A DNA stretch of 45,596 nucleotides from an uncultured Lachnospiraceae bacterium (GCA_947628955.1 CANRBX010000018.1:1-45596); one strand, 5' to 3'; numbered from the stretch's first letter, positions 8,464 through 17,983 are shown. Made by a program: numbers and translations. The notes: a model not told the origin generated them from the letters alone.

Positions 8464-9162
8464 TTACATTCTGCCCAGCAGGCTCTCCACAAGCCGCACG
8501 CTGTGCTCGACCGCTTTTTTCTCGAAAACCGGATAATCCTCCGACGCGCTGTCGTCCGCCTTGTCCGAGATCGCCCGGATGATCACAAACGGTATCCGGT
8601 TCAGATAGGCAGTCTGCGCGATCGCCGCGCCCTCCATCTCCGTGCAGTATCCGTGGAACAGCTCCGTGATCCGCTCCTTTACGGCCCGGTCCGCGACAAA
8701 CTGGTCGCCGCTGACCACACGCCCCCGGAACACATGGATCTCCGGGTTCACCTCCCGGCAGACCTTCTCCGCGCGGTCCGCAAGCTCCCTGTCCGCCTCA
8801 AAGGAAAACACATCCATCTGCGGGATCTGCCCCGGCGCATAGCCGAAATTCACCGCGTCCATATCGTGGTGCACGACGTCCGTGGAGATCACGATGTCCC
8901 CGATATCGATCTGCGCGTTCAGCGATCCTGCGATCCCCGTGTTGATCACCGCGTCCACCTGAAATTCATCCACCAGGATCTGCGCGCACACCGCCGCGTT
9001 TACCTTGCCGACTCCGCTGCGCACGACCACGGCCGGCTGTCCGCCCAGAACGCCCTCGCAGAAATCCATCCCGGCCTTTTGAAGCTCGCGCTGAACGATC
9101 ATGTCCCTCTTAAGCTGCTCTACCTCAACGTCCATCGCGCCGATAATTCCCATTTTTGTCAT
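8464..9162 (-). CDS. mtnN: 5'-methylthioadenosine/S-adenosylhomocysteine nucleosidase
   Basis: Hydrolyses the glycosidic bond of methylthioadenosine and S-adenosylhomocysteine, removing inhibitory products of SAM use; cytoplasmic. The 232-residue product is the usual family length. It shows MGIIGAMDVEVEQL at the N-terminus with the catalytic-position Glu, GVGKVNAA (about 70-77), NTGIAGSL, and EMEGAAIAQTAY followed by RAISDKADD, where the Asp acts as general acid. The start at 9162 is set by GGGAGG seven bases upstream. It lies 19 bases after the solute-binding protein gene and is probably the last gene of the kinase-SBP-mtnN operon. Confidence 0.95.
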   Translation of the reverse strand: MTKMGIIGAMDVEVEQLKRDMIVQRELQKAGMDFCEGVLGGQPAVVVRSGVGKVNAAVCAQILVDEFQVDAVINTGIAGSLNAQIDIGDIVISTDVVHHDMDAVNFGYAPGQIPQMDVFSFEADRELADRAEKVCREVNPEIHVFRGRVVSGDQFVADRAVKERITELFHGYCTEMEGAAIAQTAYLNRIPFVIIRAISDKADDSASEDYPVFEKKAVEHSVRLVESLLGRM

Positions 9163-9181
9163 CTGAAATCCTCCCATCTGC

Positions 9182-10564
9182 TCATGCTGCGCCGGCCCCG
9201 GGATCACTCTCAGGCTCCGATCCGCTTTCCTGCGTCTTCGCGCCCCCGGCTGCCTGCGCGGCGCTGTTCGCCGCCGCCTCAAATTCCTCCACTGCTTCCG
9301 CGACATCCGTGCCGTCCCCGATCTTCTGGAGCATCGTCCACCACGCGGTGCGGGCGTCCGCCCAGCCCGGCGTCACCTGGTAATAATCGCCCATGTACTG
9401 CGCAAAAATGCCGTACTCGCTCATCAGTGCGTCGTTCGCATAGAGCTCCGGCAGTTCACGCACCGGCCAGTACGTCGACATCAGAACCGCCTTTGCATAC
9501 TGGCTGTCATTCTCCGTGACAAACCGGATAAAAGTCTTCGCTGCCTCGATCCGATCCTCGTCGCCATTGTCGAAAATACCGAACCCCCAGATTCCGCCCT
9601 GCAGCGTCGGCTCGCCCTCGCTGGTCGGAAACGCCATCGGGAGCATGTCAAAGTCGAGCTCCGGATTTTTGACGATCTGGGTGATCTCCTGGGACACATT
9701 CCAGCAGAACGCCATCGCCAGCTTTCCGGCGGCAAACTGCTCGATCTCATCTGCGCCGAGCGCCTCCTTGTCAAAATGAATCCCCTCCAGGCCGCTCAGC
9801 AGCTCCAGCGCCTGAATATTTTCCGGACTGTTGAACACATATTTCGTGTGATCCTCATCCGTAAACATCCCGCCGTACAGATTCGTCACCAGCGCGCGCG
9901 TGCCCTGGTCTCCTCCCTGGCCGCCGCAGTAAATGATCCCGACATTCTCCTGTCCGTTTTCCACGAGGGCTTCCACCGCACTTATAAAATCCTCCGTCGA
10001 CCACGTGCGGCTTTCCTCGTCGAGGTACTGCAGCGCGCCGGCCGCCTCAAACATATCGCGGTTGACCACCATGCAGTGCGCCGTCATGCAGAGCGGAAAT
10101 TCATAATATGCCCCGTTTCCGTGCCTGCAGGCGTCCCTGACGGATTCGTAGATCCCTGCCGCGTTCTCTGATTCCCACAGGTCGGAGAGATCCGCCATCA
10201 GTCCTTCGCTGCCCCACCCGGCGACCAGCCGCTCCGGGCCCTCAAGCACCAGATCCGGCAGCTTCCCTTCCTCCTTCGCCTGCGCGATCTTTTCATCCCC
10301 GGAGGCATAATCCAGATACTGCACCGACACACGGTACTCCGGATACTCCTTCTGGAACGAATCGAGCAGGTTGGCGACCACGCTTGAGGTTCCCCAGTCC
10401 CCCACCGGATACGTCCACAGCTCAAGCGAAGTCTCTTTCCTGGCCTCCTTTTCCGTCTCAGTCTGCGCGCCGGACGCCGGCGCCTCCGTCTTCTGTGCTC
10501 CGCAGCCGGCAAGCAGCAGCGCCAGCCCGGCCGCCACGAATACTGTAGTCTGTCTTTTTTTCAT
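9182..10564 (-). CDS. ABC-type extracellular solute-binding lipoprotein
   Basis: The 460-residue product starts with a lipoprotein signal (MKKRQTTVF, hydrophobic core, lipobox LLAGC with acylated Cys at about residue 21) and continues as a family 1 type substrate-binding protein of the carbohydrate/oligosaccharide class. Typical features include the LELWTYPVGDW start of the mature domain and aromatic-rich C-terminal lobes. It would sit on the outer face of the membrane and bind a ligand. No permease or ATPase gene is adjacent. Instead it begins 20 bases after a hybrid histidine kinase gene, so a role as ligand-sensing partner of the kinase is as likely as transport. The C-terminus is Glu/Ala/Gly-rich low complexity. 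The ATG at 10564 follows a GAGAGAGA-type ribosome site. Confidence 0.88.
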   Translation of the reverse strand: MKKRQTTVFVAAGLALLLAGCGAQKTEAPASGAQTETEKEARKETSLELWTYPVGDWGTSSVVANLLDSFQKEYPEYRVSVQYLDYASGDEKIAQAKEEGKLPDLVLEGPERLVAGWGSEGLMADLSDLWESENAAGIYESVRDACRHGNGAYYEFPLCMTAHCMVVNRDMFEAAGALQYLDEESRTWSTEDFISAVEALVENGQENVGIIYCGGQGGDQGTRALVTNLYGGMFTDEDHTKYVFNSPENIQALELLSGLEGIHFDKEALGADEIEQFAAGKLAMAFCWNVSQEITQIVKNPELDFDMLPMAFPTSEGEPTLQGGIWGFGIFDNGDEDRIEAAKTFIRFVTENDSQYAKAVLMSTYWPVRELPELYANDALMSEYGIFAQYMGDYYQVTPGWADARTAWWTMLQKIGDGTDVAEAVEEFEAAANSAAQAAGGAKTQESGSEPESDPGAGAA

Positions 10565-10584
10565 AATTCTCTCTCTCAGTCTGT

Positions 10585-13134
10585 TCAGATATATTTCTTC
10601 AGAAGCCTCACGATTTCCGGAACATCGATCGGCTTTGCCACATGGTCGTTCATTCCCGCATCGAGGCATCTGCGGATATCGTCCGCAAACGCGTCCGCGC
10701 TCTGCGCGATGATCGGGATCGTCCGCGCGTCCTCGCGGTCCAGCGCGCGGATCGCCGCCGCGGCTTCGTAGCCGTTCATGACGGGCATCCGGATGTCCAT
10801 CAGGATCGCCTGATAATAGCCGACCGGAGAGTTCTCAAAAATCTGTATGCACTCCATGCCGTTTTCCGCCCTGACAAGCTCCAGCCCGACCTCCGGGAGA
10901 AGCCCGTTGGCGATCTCCCAGTTCAGATCGTTGTCCTCCGCAAAGATAATGCGGCAGCCGGAGAAGACCGTCTCTTCCTCCGCTTCCGGCACCTCCTGCG
11001 CCTGTGTGTCCTCCGCGAAACGGGAGAGCGTATAATACAGATTGGAGGCAAACAGCGGCTTGGACGCAAACGCGTTCGCGCCGGCCTCCTGCGCCTGCTC
11101 CCGGACCTCGTCCCAGTCGCCCGCCGAGATCATCACGATCGGAGTCTTCGGGCCGCAGATCCTGCGCAGGCTGCGGATGATCTCGATCCCGTCCGCACCC
11201 TTCATCTGCCAGTCTACCAGAATGACATTGAAATCCCTGCCCTGCTCCTGGCGCTCCCGCACAACAGCGGCCGCGTCCTCTCCGTCCAGCACCCACTCCG
11301 TCTGGACGTTAAGCGTCTTCAGCTCCTCCGCGGTGCTTCGGCACAGCAGCTCATCGTCGTCCACGATCAGCGCTCTCCAGCCGGGCAGCGTCTTTCCGTT
11401 TTCTTCCTCATCCGCCTTCTGCAGGTCTAATGCGACATGAAATTCGGTGCCTTTTCCCTGCTCGCTCTTCACACTGATCGTGCCGTGCATCGCATCCACG
11501 ATATATTTGGTGATCGCCATCCCGAGGCCCGAGCCCTCGGTCTTCTGCACACGCGCATTGTCCTCGCGCATAAAGGATTCAAACACTTTTTTCTGAAATT
11601 CCTCTGTCATGCCGATCCCGTTGTCCCGCACGAAGAGGTGGAGCCTCACGTAATCCGCGCCCTCCGGGGAGTCTTCTTCATTCAGGAAAACCCCGATCTC
11701 CCCTCCGTCCGGCGTAAACTTGACAGCGTTGCCGAGCAGGTTCAGCAGCACCTGGTTGAACCGCACACTGTCGCAGTAGACAGCGTCTGTCCGGATATCG
11801 CTGTGATAGACGTTAAAGTGCTGCCTTTTTGCGCGGATCTGCGGCTGGATGATGTCCGTGATCCCCTGCATGACATCATGGAGAGAGATTCTTTCCATAT
11901 TTAATATCATCTTGCCGCTCTCGATCTTGGACATGTCGAGGATGTCGTTGATCAGGCCCAGCAGGTGCTTGCTCGAAAGTTCGATCTTTTTCAGGCAGTT
12001 CCGCACCTGCGCGGTGTTGTCAAGATTTGCGCTGGCCAGGGCCGTCATCCCCACGATCCCGTTCATCGGGGTGCGGATGTCGTGGCTCATATTGGAGAGA
12101 AACTGGCTCTTCGCCTGGTTGGCATACTCAGCGGCCAGCTTCGCTTCCTCCAGCTTGTGCATCTGCTGCCTCAGCAGATGGAAATACCAGCTGAATACGA
12201 GGATCAGCATTGCGAGAATGATGATGCAGTTGCGGATCGCGGTTTTTGTCCAGAAATTCCCGAGGCTGTCCACCGCCTTGTTCAGCTGGCCGTACGGCAT
12301 GAACATCAGCAGGTACCAGTCCGTGCTCGGCAGGCTCGTCGCATACAGGTAGCGGGTCTCCGAATCCAGCAGCGTGAACTGCGTGGAGTAATTCCGTCCC
12401 TCCTCCATCGCCGCTTTCAGCTCGCTGATGTACTGCTCCGTCGATTTTCCGCCCACATCCCTATATTTCTCCCTGACCCGGCTGAAATAATCGGCGTCCT
12501 CCTCCGCCTCATCGTCGCGGATGATAAAGCTTCCGTCCCTTCGGATGATGAAATAATAGTTCGTCGACTGATCCACATTCAGCGACAGGGTGTCGCTGAT
12601 ATAGCTGACCGGAAGCCCTGCGACCAGGGCCGTGCAGGTTCTGCCGTCCTCCATCGGATAGGCGGCCGGGATCCCCATCAGCACGATATCCTCCCCGAGA
12701 GAATCTCTGCCGACCGTGATCTCCTGCTCCCCGTTTTTCAGGGATTCGAGGAACTCGTCTGCGCCGTTGATATCCACACTGGTGCCAAAAAACATGTCGA
12801 TCGTGCCGTCATCCGAGAGCAGCGCCAGATGGTTGAACCCCCTGGACCTCGCGTGGTGCGTCAGCGTCACCCGCATGGCCGCCGTGTTCGTGACATTCTC
12901 AGGCGGCACCGCATCCACAAGGCCGGCCACCTGCGACAGCCTCAGCTCTACCGTCGTGCCGAAATGCATGGCCGCCTGCTCGCTCATGCCGGACATATAG
13001 ACCTCTCCGATCGCCTCTATCGTGTCAGCACCTCTTCGGTTCATATGAATCGTCTGCACGGTAAAAATGATCACGCAAAGAATCGAAACCATCACAAGAC
13101 TGATGATCAGAAAACGTGTCGTCCTTTTTTTCAT
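10585..13134 (-). CDS. Hybrid sensor histidine kinase with two receiver domains
   Basis: The 849-residue membrane protein has a TM segment (about 8-28), a large extracellular sensor (about 30-300, Cache-like by position and length), and a second TM (about 302-324, [15 protein letters not shown]). HisKA follows with the phospho-acceptor His in [10 protein letters not shown] (about 350), then HATPase_c with [22 protein letters not shown] and [11 protein letters not shown]. Two receiver domains complete it: one with [10 protein letters not shown] and [11 protein letters not shown], a second with [14 protein letters not shown] and [14 protein letters not shown]. There is no DNA-binding output or Hpt domain, so the phosphoryl group probably passes to a partner elsewhere. 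The ATG at 13134 is chosen over a GTG nine bases upstream because the GAGGTGG ribosome site covers the GTG. The solute-binding lipoprotein follows 20 bases downstream. Confidence 0.93.
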   Translation of the reverse strand: MKKRTTRFLIISLVMVSILCVIIFTVQTIHMNRRGADTIEAIGEVYMSGMSEQAAMHFGTTVELRLSQVAGLVDAVPPENVTNTAAMRVTLTHHARSRGFNHLALLSDDGTIDMFFGTSVDINGADEFLESLKNGEQEITVGRDSLGEDIVLMGIPAAYPMEDGRTCTALVAGLPVSYISDTLSLNVDQSTNYYFIIRRDGSFIIRDDEAEEDADYFSRVREKYRDVGGKSTEQYISELKAAMEEGRNYSTQFTLLDSETRYLYATSLPSTDWYLLMFMPYGQLNKAVDSLGNFWTKTAIRNCIIILAMLILVFSWYFHLLRQQMHKLEEAKLAAEYANQAKSQFLSNMSHDIRTPMNGIVGMTALASANLDNTAQVRNCLKKIELSSKHLLGLINDILDMSKIESGKMILNMERISLHDVMQGITDIIQPQIRAKRQHFNVYHSDIRTDAVYCDSVRFNQVLLNLLGNAVKFTPDGGEIGVFLNEEDSPEGADYVRLHLFVRDNGIGMTEEFQKKVFESFMREDNARVQKTEGSGLGMAITKYIVDAMHGTISVKSEQGKGTEFHVALDLQKADEEENGKTLPGWRALIVDDDELLCRSTAEELKTLNVQTEWVLDGEDAAAVVRERQEQGRDFNVILVDWQMKGADGIEIIRSLRRICGPKTPIVMISAGDWDEVREQAQEAGANAFASKPLFASNLYYTLSRFAEDTQAQEVPEAEEETVFSGCRIIFAEDNDLNWEIANGLLPEVGLELVRAENGMECIQIFENSPVGYYQAILMDIRMPVMNGYEAAAAIRALDREDARTIPIIAQSADAFADDIRRCLDAGMNDHVAKPIDVPEIVRLLKKYI

Positions 13135-13151
13135 TTTTACCACCTCGCCGC

Positions 13152-13199
13152 AACTTTCTGTAATATAGAAAGTTTATTACTTTCCAGCGTCATTGTAAA
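13152..13199 (-). promoter_or_regulatory. Hybrid-kinase promoter with triple ACTTTC operator-like repeats
   Basis: On the minus strand, TTTACA (13194-13199), a 17-base spacer and TAAACT (13171-13176). Three alternating 6-mers overlap it: ACTTTC at 13179-13184, GAAAGT at 13168-13173 and ACTTTC at 13153-13158, so inverted repeats cover the -10 box and the early leader. They could be an operator or a leader hairpin. Confidence 0.6.
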
Positions 13200-13243
13200 G
13201 TTTTTTTCAGAGGCAGCGGAAAAATTTATTCCTGATTTATTTC

Positions 13244-13272
13244 TTGATTCCGCCCGGAAAAGGCGTTATACT
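13244..13272 (+). promoter_or_regulatory. Putative sigma-A promoter for the TSCPD gene
   Basis: TTGATT (13244-13249), a 17-base spacer and TATACT (13267-13272). It is divergent from the kinase promoter. Confidence 0.7.
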
Positions 13273-13329
13273 TGCGTGTGGGATATACTTTAAAACCGCC
13301 GGACACGGCGTGAAATGGAGGATGAGAAT

Positions 13330-13575
13330 ATGCTGGTATACAAACCACAGGGAGTCTGTTCTATGGAAATTCATCTGGATCTGGACGGCGATGTGATCAA
13401 ACATGTAGAGTTTGTCGGCGGATGCTCCGGCAACACGCAGGGCGTCTCCCGTCTCGTCGAGGGGATGAAAGCGACCGACGCCATCTCCCGCCTCGAGGGG
13501 ATCCACTGCGGGCCGCGTCCGACCTCCTGCCCGGATCAGCTTGCCCGGGCGCTGAAACAGGCGATCGCACAGTAA
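13330..13575 (+). CDS. TSCPD-domain (four-Cys, TIGR03905-type) protein
   Basis: An 81-residue single-domain protein of the TSCPD family, named after the C-terminal zinc-binding domain of ribonucleotide reductases. Visible features are the N-terminal PQGVCS, the FVGGCSGNTQG segment (about 31-41), and the closing IHCGPRPTSCPDQLA, which together supply four conserved Cys that probably bind metal. The family is common as a stand-alone small protein in Clostridia and its role is not established. The ATG at 13330 is preferred over one 15 bases upstream because GGAGG lies eight bases before it. It is convergent with the acc/fab operon. Confidence 0.85.
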   Translation: MLVYKPQGVCSMEIHLDLDGDVIKHVEFVGGCSGNTQGVSRLVEGMKATDAISRLEGIHCGPRPTSCPDQLARALKQAIAQ

Positions 13576-13586
13576 GCACAAAATTT

Positions 13587-13633
13587 AAGCACATTTTTTC
13601 CGCGCCGCAGATCCGGCGCGGAAATGCTTTTAA
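13587..13633. terminator. Possible bidirectional stem-loop between convergent genes
   Basis: CCGCGCCG (13600-13607) pairs with CGGCGCGG (13614-13621). The stem can extend through AGCA/TGCT and T/A pairs, and on the plus strand it is followed by a short TTTT. It lies between the TSCPD gene and the 3' end of accDA. Confidence 0.5.
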
Positions 13634-13697
13634 CCGGTATTTTTCTCCTGTGTCCGAAATACTTTAACCGGCGTCTTCTTCTCCTGTATCCGAAATG
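13629..13697. repeat. Duplicated 3' end of accDA (34-36 bp, two copies)
   Basis: Unit 13629-13662 repeats unit 13663-13698 with a 2-base length difference. The second unit includes the last codons and the TAA stop of accDA (13664-13666). The first is the same sequence just beyond the stop. Confidence 0.8.
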
Positions 13698-15964
13698 CTC
13701 TTTACTTCCCCGATACTGCGGAATCTCTGATACCGCGCCTCCACAATCTGTTCTTCCGTCATCCTGCCGAAGCGCTCCAGAAACTGCAGGATCTCCTGTC
13801 TGAGCATGCCCGTCAGAGCGTCCATGCTGTCCCTTCTGGCAGGCTCCGGCTCCGGGATCACTTTCTCGATGATGCCCGCCTCCTTCAGTCTGGCCGCGGT
13901 CATCCGCATCACCCCGGCCGCCTCGGGCGCACGCTTTCCGTCCTTCCACAGGATCGCCGCGAACCCCTCCGGCGACAGCACCGAGTACACGGCGTTCTCC
14001 ATCATCCAGACCTCATTGGCGACCGCAAACGCGAGCGCCCCGCCGGAGCCCCCTTCCCCGATCACGATCGTCAGAACCGGAACCCTGAGCCCTGACATCT
14101 CAAACAGGTTTCGGGCAATGGCCTCCCCCTGCCCGCGCTCCTCCGCCTCTACACCGCAGAAAGCCCCGGGTGTATCGACAAACAGGATCACCGGCCGGCC
14201 AAATTTTTCGGCCTGCTTCATCAGGCGCAGCGCCTTGCGGTACCCCTCCGGATTCGGCATCCCGAAATTCCGGTGTCTGTTTTCCTTTGTGTTCCTGCCC
14301 TTCTGCTGCCCGATCACCGTTACATAGCGGCCGTCCAGCACGGCAAGGCCGCCGATCACCGCCCGGTCGTCCCCGAAAAGACGGTCTCCGCGCAATTCCA
14401 GAAAACCGTCGAAAATGCCGGCCAGGTAATCCGCGGTAAACGGGCGGTCGCCGCTTCGCGCCAGCAGAACGCGCTCCCAGGCAGTCTTCGTATCCGGACC
14501 GCCGTCTGCACAGTCCTTTGTCCCGGCGTCCGCCCGCTCATCGCCGGCGTCCGCCTGTACGCTCCGGGCAGACTCCGTCGCAGCCTGCTCTTCTTCCCCG
14601 GCATCTGACTGTATGTTCCGGGCAGGCTCCGGCGTAACCTGCTCTTCTCTCTCGGCATCTGACCGTACGCTCCGGGCAGGCTCCGGCGTAGCCTGCTTCT
14701 CTTTCGCGGCATCTGACTGTATGTTCCGGGCAGGCTCCGGCGTAACCTGCTCTTCTTTCTCGGCATCTGACCGTACGCTCCGGGCAGGCTCCGACCAGCT
14801 TTCCCCGGGAATCTCTCTCAGAGCCTCCTGCGGAATCTCCGGGGCAAAGCCCGCTGACGTATCCGCCCGGCCCGGCTCCGCTTCAAAGCCTTCCGGCAGA
14901 TTCATCCGGCGGTTCCATGCTTCCGGGGCCGCCGGCGGATCAGTGCGGTGATTCCCCGCCTCGAAGCCCGCTGACATGTCTGGTCGGTGGCCTGTCGGCT
15001 CTGCGCTGCGCAGGATCGTCGCCAGGGTGCGGCGCATCTGCTCGCGCCTGACGATCCTGTCCGCAAATCCGTGCTTCACCAGAAACTCCGCGCTCTGAAA
15101 TCCCTCAGGCAGCTTCTGTCCGATGGTCTGCCGGATCACCCTTGCCCCCGCAAACCCGACCAGCGCCCCGGGCTCGGCCAGGATGATATCGCCCAGCATC
15201 GCGAAGCTCGCCGTCACACCGCCCATCGTCGGATCGGTCAGAACAGACACATACAGGAGCCCTTCTTCATCGAGGCGTTTCAGCGCCTGGGAGGTTTTTG
15301 CCATCTGCATCAGGGAAAAGATCCCCTCCTGCATTCTCGCTCCGCCGGAACAGCAGAACAGGACCACCGGCAGGCGCTCCCGCGTGGCCCTCTCTGTCAT
15401 GCGCGTGATGCGCTCTCCGACCGCAGTCCCCATGCTCCCCATCAGAAAATCCGGGGACATTACGCCGATCGCCGTCCGGATCCCGCGAATGGTACAGCAT
15501 CCGGTGATCACCGCATCGTCAAGCCCGGTTTTCTCCCTCAGTGCCTCCAGCTTTCCCGGATAGTCCGGGAACTGCAGCGGATCGGTTCCGATCATCCCGG
15601 CATCCCACTCTTCAAAGGAATCGCTGTCCGCGGTCAGGCCGATGCGCTCCCAGGGGCCGATGCGGAAATGTCTCCCGCACTCCGGGCAGCAATACCAGTT
15701 TTCCCGGATGTCTTCCTCATACAGGATCTTTTTGCAGGATCCGCATTTCCGGAACATGCCGTCCGGAACGTGTGGTTTTGCCGCAGAGGCCGCGGCACGC
15801 CTGGTCTCAGACGTATTCGCAGAAGCCGCCGCACCCACGGCCACAGTCCCCGCCGCAGAAATCGCGGCACCCCTGGTCTCAGACGTATTCACAGAGGCCG
15901 ACGCACCCTCAGCCTTTGTCCCCGCGGAATATCCGTTTGTCTTCTTAAAATGCTCTTTCAGCAT
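13664..15964 (-). CDS. Fused acetyl-CoA carboxylase carboxyltransferase (beta-alpha)
   Basis: This protein joins AccD (beta) and AccA (alpha), which transfer the carboxyl group from biotin to acetyl-CoA to make malonyl-CoA. Numbering the 766-residue form, an N-terminal low-complexity stretch with a 24-residue repeat precedes the AccD zinc ribbon (CGSC and CPEC, about residues 74-95). The beta carboxyltransferase fold follows (FCCSGGARMQEG, LTDPTMGGVTASFAMLGD), then a 200-residue linker with five 18-residue repeats, then AccA (FLELRGDRLFGDD, VDTPGAFCGVEAEERGQGEA, IGEGGSGGALAFAVA). Both catalytic halves look intact. The ATG at 15964 overlaps accC by 7 bases; a GTG at 15976, four bases after GAGGAGAG, is a real alternative giving 770 residues. 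It is the last gene of the operon. Confidence 0.9.
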   Translation of the reverse strand: MLKEHFKKTNGYSAGTKAEGASASVNTSETRGAAISAAGTVAVGAAASANTSETRRAAASAAKPHVPDGMFRKCGSCKKILYEEDIRENWYCCPECGRHFRIGPWERIGLTADSDSFEEWDAGMIGTDPLQFPDYPGKLEALREKTGLDDAVITGCCTIRGIRTAIGVMSPDFLMGSMGTAVGERITRMTERATRERLPVVLFCCSGGARMQEGIFSLMQMAKTSQALKRLDEEGLLYVSVLTDPTMGGVTASFAMLGDIILAEPGALVGFAGARVIRQTIGQKLPEGFQSAEFLVKHGFADRIVRREQMRRTLATILRSAEPTGHRPDMSAGFEAGNHRTDPPAAPEAWNRRMNLPEGFEAEPGRADTSAGFAPEIPQEALREIPGESWSEPARSVRSDAEKEEQVTPEPARNIQSDAAKEKQATPEPARSVRSDAEREEQVTPEPARNIQSDAGEEEQAATESARSVQADAGDERADAGTKDCADGGPDTKTAWERVLLARSGDRPFTADYLAGIFDGFLELRGDRLFGDDRAVIGGLAVLDGRYVTVIGQQKGRNTKENRHRNFGMPNPEGYRKALRLMKQAEKFGRPVILFVDTPGAFCGVEAEERGQGEAIARNLFEMSGLRVPVLTIVIGEGGSGGALAFAVANEVWMMENAVYSVLSPEGFAAILWKDGKRAPEAAGVMRMTAARLKEAGIIEKVIPEPEPARRDSMDALTGMLRQEILQFLERFGRMTEEQIVEARYQRFRSIGEVKSISDTGEEDAG
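14522..14791 (-). repeat. 54-bp coding minisatellite in the AccD-AccA linker
   Basis: Five in-frame 54-bp units encode 18-residue repeats of the type EPARSVRSDAEKEEQVTP, alternating between a SVRSDAE form and a NIQSDA form. The two types alternate like a 108-bp higher-order unit. They lie in the flexible linker between the two carboxyltransferase halves. Confidence 0.9.
15770..15913 (-). repeat. 72-bp duplication in the AccD N-terminal extension
   Basis: Two in-frame 72-bp units each encode a 24-residue Ala/Ser-rich repeat containing NTSETR. They precede the zinc ribbon and look non-catalytic. Confidence 0.8.
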
Positions 15965-17313
15965 GCTTTTCTGCACCTCTCCTCAAGCATTGCATTGATC
16001 GCGGCCACATCTCCGCTCATAAATTCTCCGCTTCCGACCAGCTCATACTGGAAATCAAGGTTCGTCGTGATTCCCTCGATCACCAGCTCTCCCAGTGCGC
16101 CGCGCATTTTGCGGATCGCCTCGCCGCGCGTATCGCCCTGCACGATCACCTTCGCCAGCATTGAGTCGTAAAACGGCGGAATGCTGCATCCGTTATACAG
16201 AAGCGAATCCACGCGCACTCCGTTTCCTCCCGGCAGGTACAGGTTTGTGACTTTCCCCGCACAGGGCAGGAAACCCCGCCCGGGATCCTCGGCGCTGATA
16301 CGGACCTCGATCGCATGTCCGCGGGGCCTGATATCTCTCTGGCGGTACGGAAGCTTCTCCCCGGCCGCAATGCGGATCATCTGCCGGACCAGATCGACCC
16401 CGGTCACCATCTCCGTCACCGGATGCTCCACCTGGATTCTTGTATTCATCTCCATAAAATAAAACCGGTGATCGCTGTCCACCAGAAATTCCACAGTTCC
16501 GGCGCTGTAATAGCCGGCCGCCTTTGCCGCGCGCACCGCTGCTTTCCCCATCTCCCGGCGCAGCCTGTCATCCAGAAAATCCGCCGGCGTCTCCTCGATC
16601 ATCTTCTGATGCCGCCGCTGGATCGAGCAGTCGCGCTCTCCCAGATGAATCGTATTGCCCTCACGGTCCGCCAGGATCTGAAACTCGATGTGGCGCGCAT
16701 TCTCCAGATATTTTTCAAGATACATTCTGTCGTCGGCGAACGCCTGGCGGGTCTCACTCTGAGCCGTCAGAAACAGCTCTTCAAATTCCTCCGGGGTGCG
16801 CGCGACGCGCATGCCCTTTCCTCCGCCTCCGGCAGACGCCTTGATGATCATCGGAAACCCGATGCGGTTCGCCTCTCTTCCGGCCTCAGCGACATCGGTG
16901 AGGGCATCCCAGCTGCCAGGGATCACCGGAACGCCGGCCCTGATCATGGTTTTTCTCGCCTCGGCCTTGTCGCCCATGCACTCGATGCTCTCCGGCGACG
17001 GCCCGATAAAATCTATCCCGCACTGTGCGCACATCCGCGCAAATTTCGGGTTCTCCGACAAAAATCCAAACCCGGGGTGGATCGCCTGCGCGCCGGTGAC
17101 CACAGCCGCGCTCAGGATCTGCTCCATGTTCAGGTAGCTGTCCCGCGGGCGTTCAGAGCCGATGCAGACACACTCGTCCGCGAGCTGCGCGTGCAGCGCC
17201 TCCTGATCCGCCGTCGAGCAGACCGCCACCGCCGCAATCCCCATCTCCCGGCACGCGCGGATGATGCGCACGGCAATCTCGCCCCGATTTGCAATCAAAA
17301 GTTTCTGGTACAT
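15958..17313 (-). CDS. accC: Biotin carboxylase subunit of acetyl-CoA carboxylase
   Basis: ATP-dependent carboxylation of biotin on AccB, the first half-reaction of malonyl-CoA formation. The 451-residue product has the N-terminal LLIANRGEIAVRIIRACREMG, GFGFLSENPKFA, the ATP-grasp glycine loop KASAGGGGKGMR (about 159-170), HIEFQILAD, ERDCSIQRRHQK, and EMNTRIQVEHPVTEM (about 287-301). Length is typical (445-455). The start at 17313 is set by AAGGAG five to six bases upstream. It overlaps the downstream accDA gene, indicating translational coupling. It is separated from fabZ by the 55-bp tandem repeat. Confidence 0.97.
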   Translation of the reverse strand: MYQKLLIANRGEIAVRIIRACREMGIAAVAVCSTADQEALHAQLADECVCIGSERPRDSYLNMEQILSAAVVTGAQAIHPGFGFLSENPKFARMCAQCGIDFIGPSPESIECMGDKAEARKTMIRAGVPVIPGSWDALTDVAEAGREANRIGFPMIIKASAGGGGKGMRVARTPEEFEELFLTAQSETRQAFADDRMYLEKYLENARHIEFQILADREGNTIHLGERDCSIQRRHQKMIEETPADFLDDRLRREMGKAAVRAAKAAGYYSAGTVEFLVDSDHRFYFMEMNTRIQVEHPVTEMVTGVDLVRQMIRIAAGEKLPYRQRDIRPRGHAIEVRISAEDPGRGFLPCAGKVTNLYLPGGNGVRVDSLLYNGCSIPPFYDSMLAKVIVQGDTRGEAIRKMRGALGELVIEGITTNLDFQYELVGSGEFMSGDVAAINAMLEERCRKAC

Positions 17314-17335
17314 ATTCTCTCCTTCGCTCCACCGG

Positions 17336-17505
17336 CCGGCCGGATTCACGGCAGTCCCGGCCCGGCACCCCGATCCGCTTCACCTGCCGGACAGCCGCAT
17401 TCATGGCAGCCCCGGTCTGGCACCCCGATCCGGTTCATCTATCAGCCGGCTGCATTCACGGCAGCTCCGGCCTGGCACCCCGATCCGGTTCACTTATCAG
17501 CCGGA
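17336..17505. repeat. 55-bp tandem repeat between fabZ and accC
   Basis: GGCACCCCGATCCG recurs at 17364, 17419 and 17474, an exact 55-bp period, with a partial unit before the first. The last copy runs into the 3' end of fabZ so that the fabZ stop TGA (17497-17499) lies inside a repeat unit. No gene is seen in this interval. Confidence 0.9.
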
Positions 17506-17922
17506 AATCATAAAGGTCAGCTCTGCCTCCGCGCACACTTTTCCGTCCCTGCTGGCGACTGCGCGGCCGATGCCGACCGGCCCCTTGATCTTGATCAGCT
17601 CCGTCTCCAGGCGGAGCACATCGCCCGGCACCACCTTCTGGCGGAACCGCGCCTTATTGATCCCACCGAAAAGCGCAATCTTTCCCTTGTATTCTTCACA
17701 GGAAAGAAGCGCCACCGCGCCCACCTGCGCCAGCGCCTCGCAGATCAGCACGCCCGGCATGACCGGTTCCTGCGGAAAATGTCCCGCGAAAAACGGTTCA
17801 TTGTAGCTCACAGCCTTGCAGCCGACCGCACGCTTCCCCGGCTCCAGCTCATCAATCCGGTCCACCAGAAGAAACGGCGCGCGGTGCGGCAGTATCTCCA
17901 TAATCTGTTTTGTGTTCAGCAT
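17497..17922 (-). CDS. fabZ: 3-hydroxyacyl-ACP dehydratase FabZ
   Basis: Dehydrates beta-hydroxyacyl-ACP to trans-2-enoyl-ACP in the elongation cycle; cytoplasmic. The 141-residue hot-dog-fold protein has [14 protein letters not shown] (about 10-23), the catalytic-His motif [13 protein letters not shown] (about 48-60) and the Glu in CEALAQVGA. Length is typical. A GAAGGAGAG ribosome site precedes the ATG at 17922. It lies in the fab/acc operon between accB and accC, with a dispersed repeat upstream (towards accB) and the 55-bp array downstream. Confidence 0.97.
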   Translation of the reverse strand: MLNTKQIMEILPHRAPFLLVDRIDELEPGKRAVGCKAVSYNEPFFAGHFPQEPVMPGVLICEALAQVGAVALLSCEEYKGKIALFGGINKARFRQKVVPGDVLRLETELIKIKGPVGIGRAVASRDGKVCAEAELTFMISG

Positions 17923-17983
17923 AATTCTCTCCTTCTGTTTTGCAGCGCCCCTGCTCTCCTATTTTGCGCAATCTTTCTATCCC

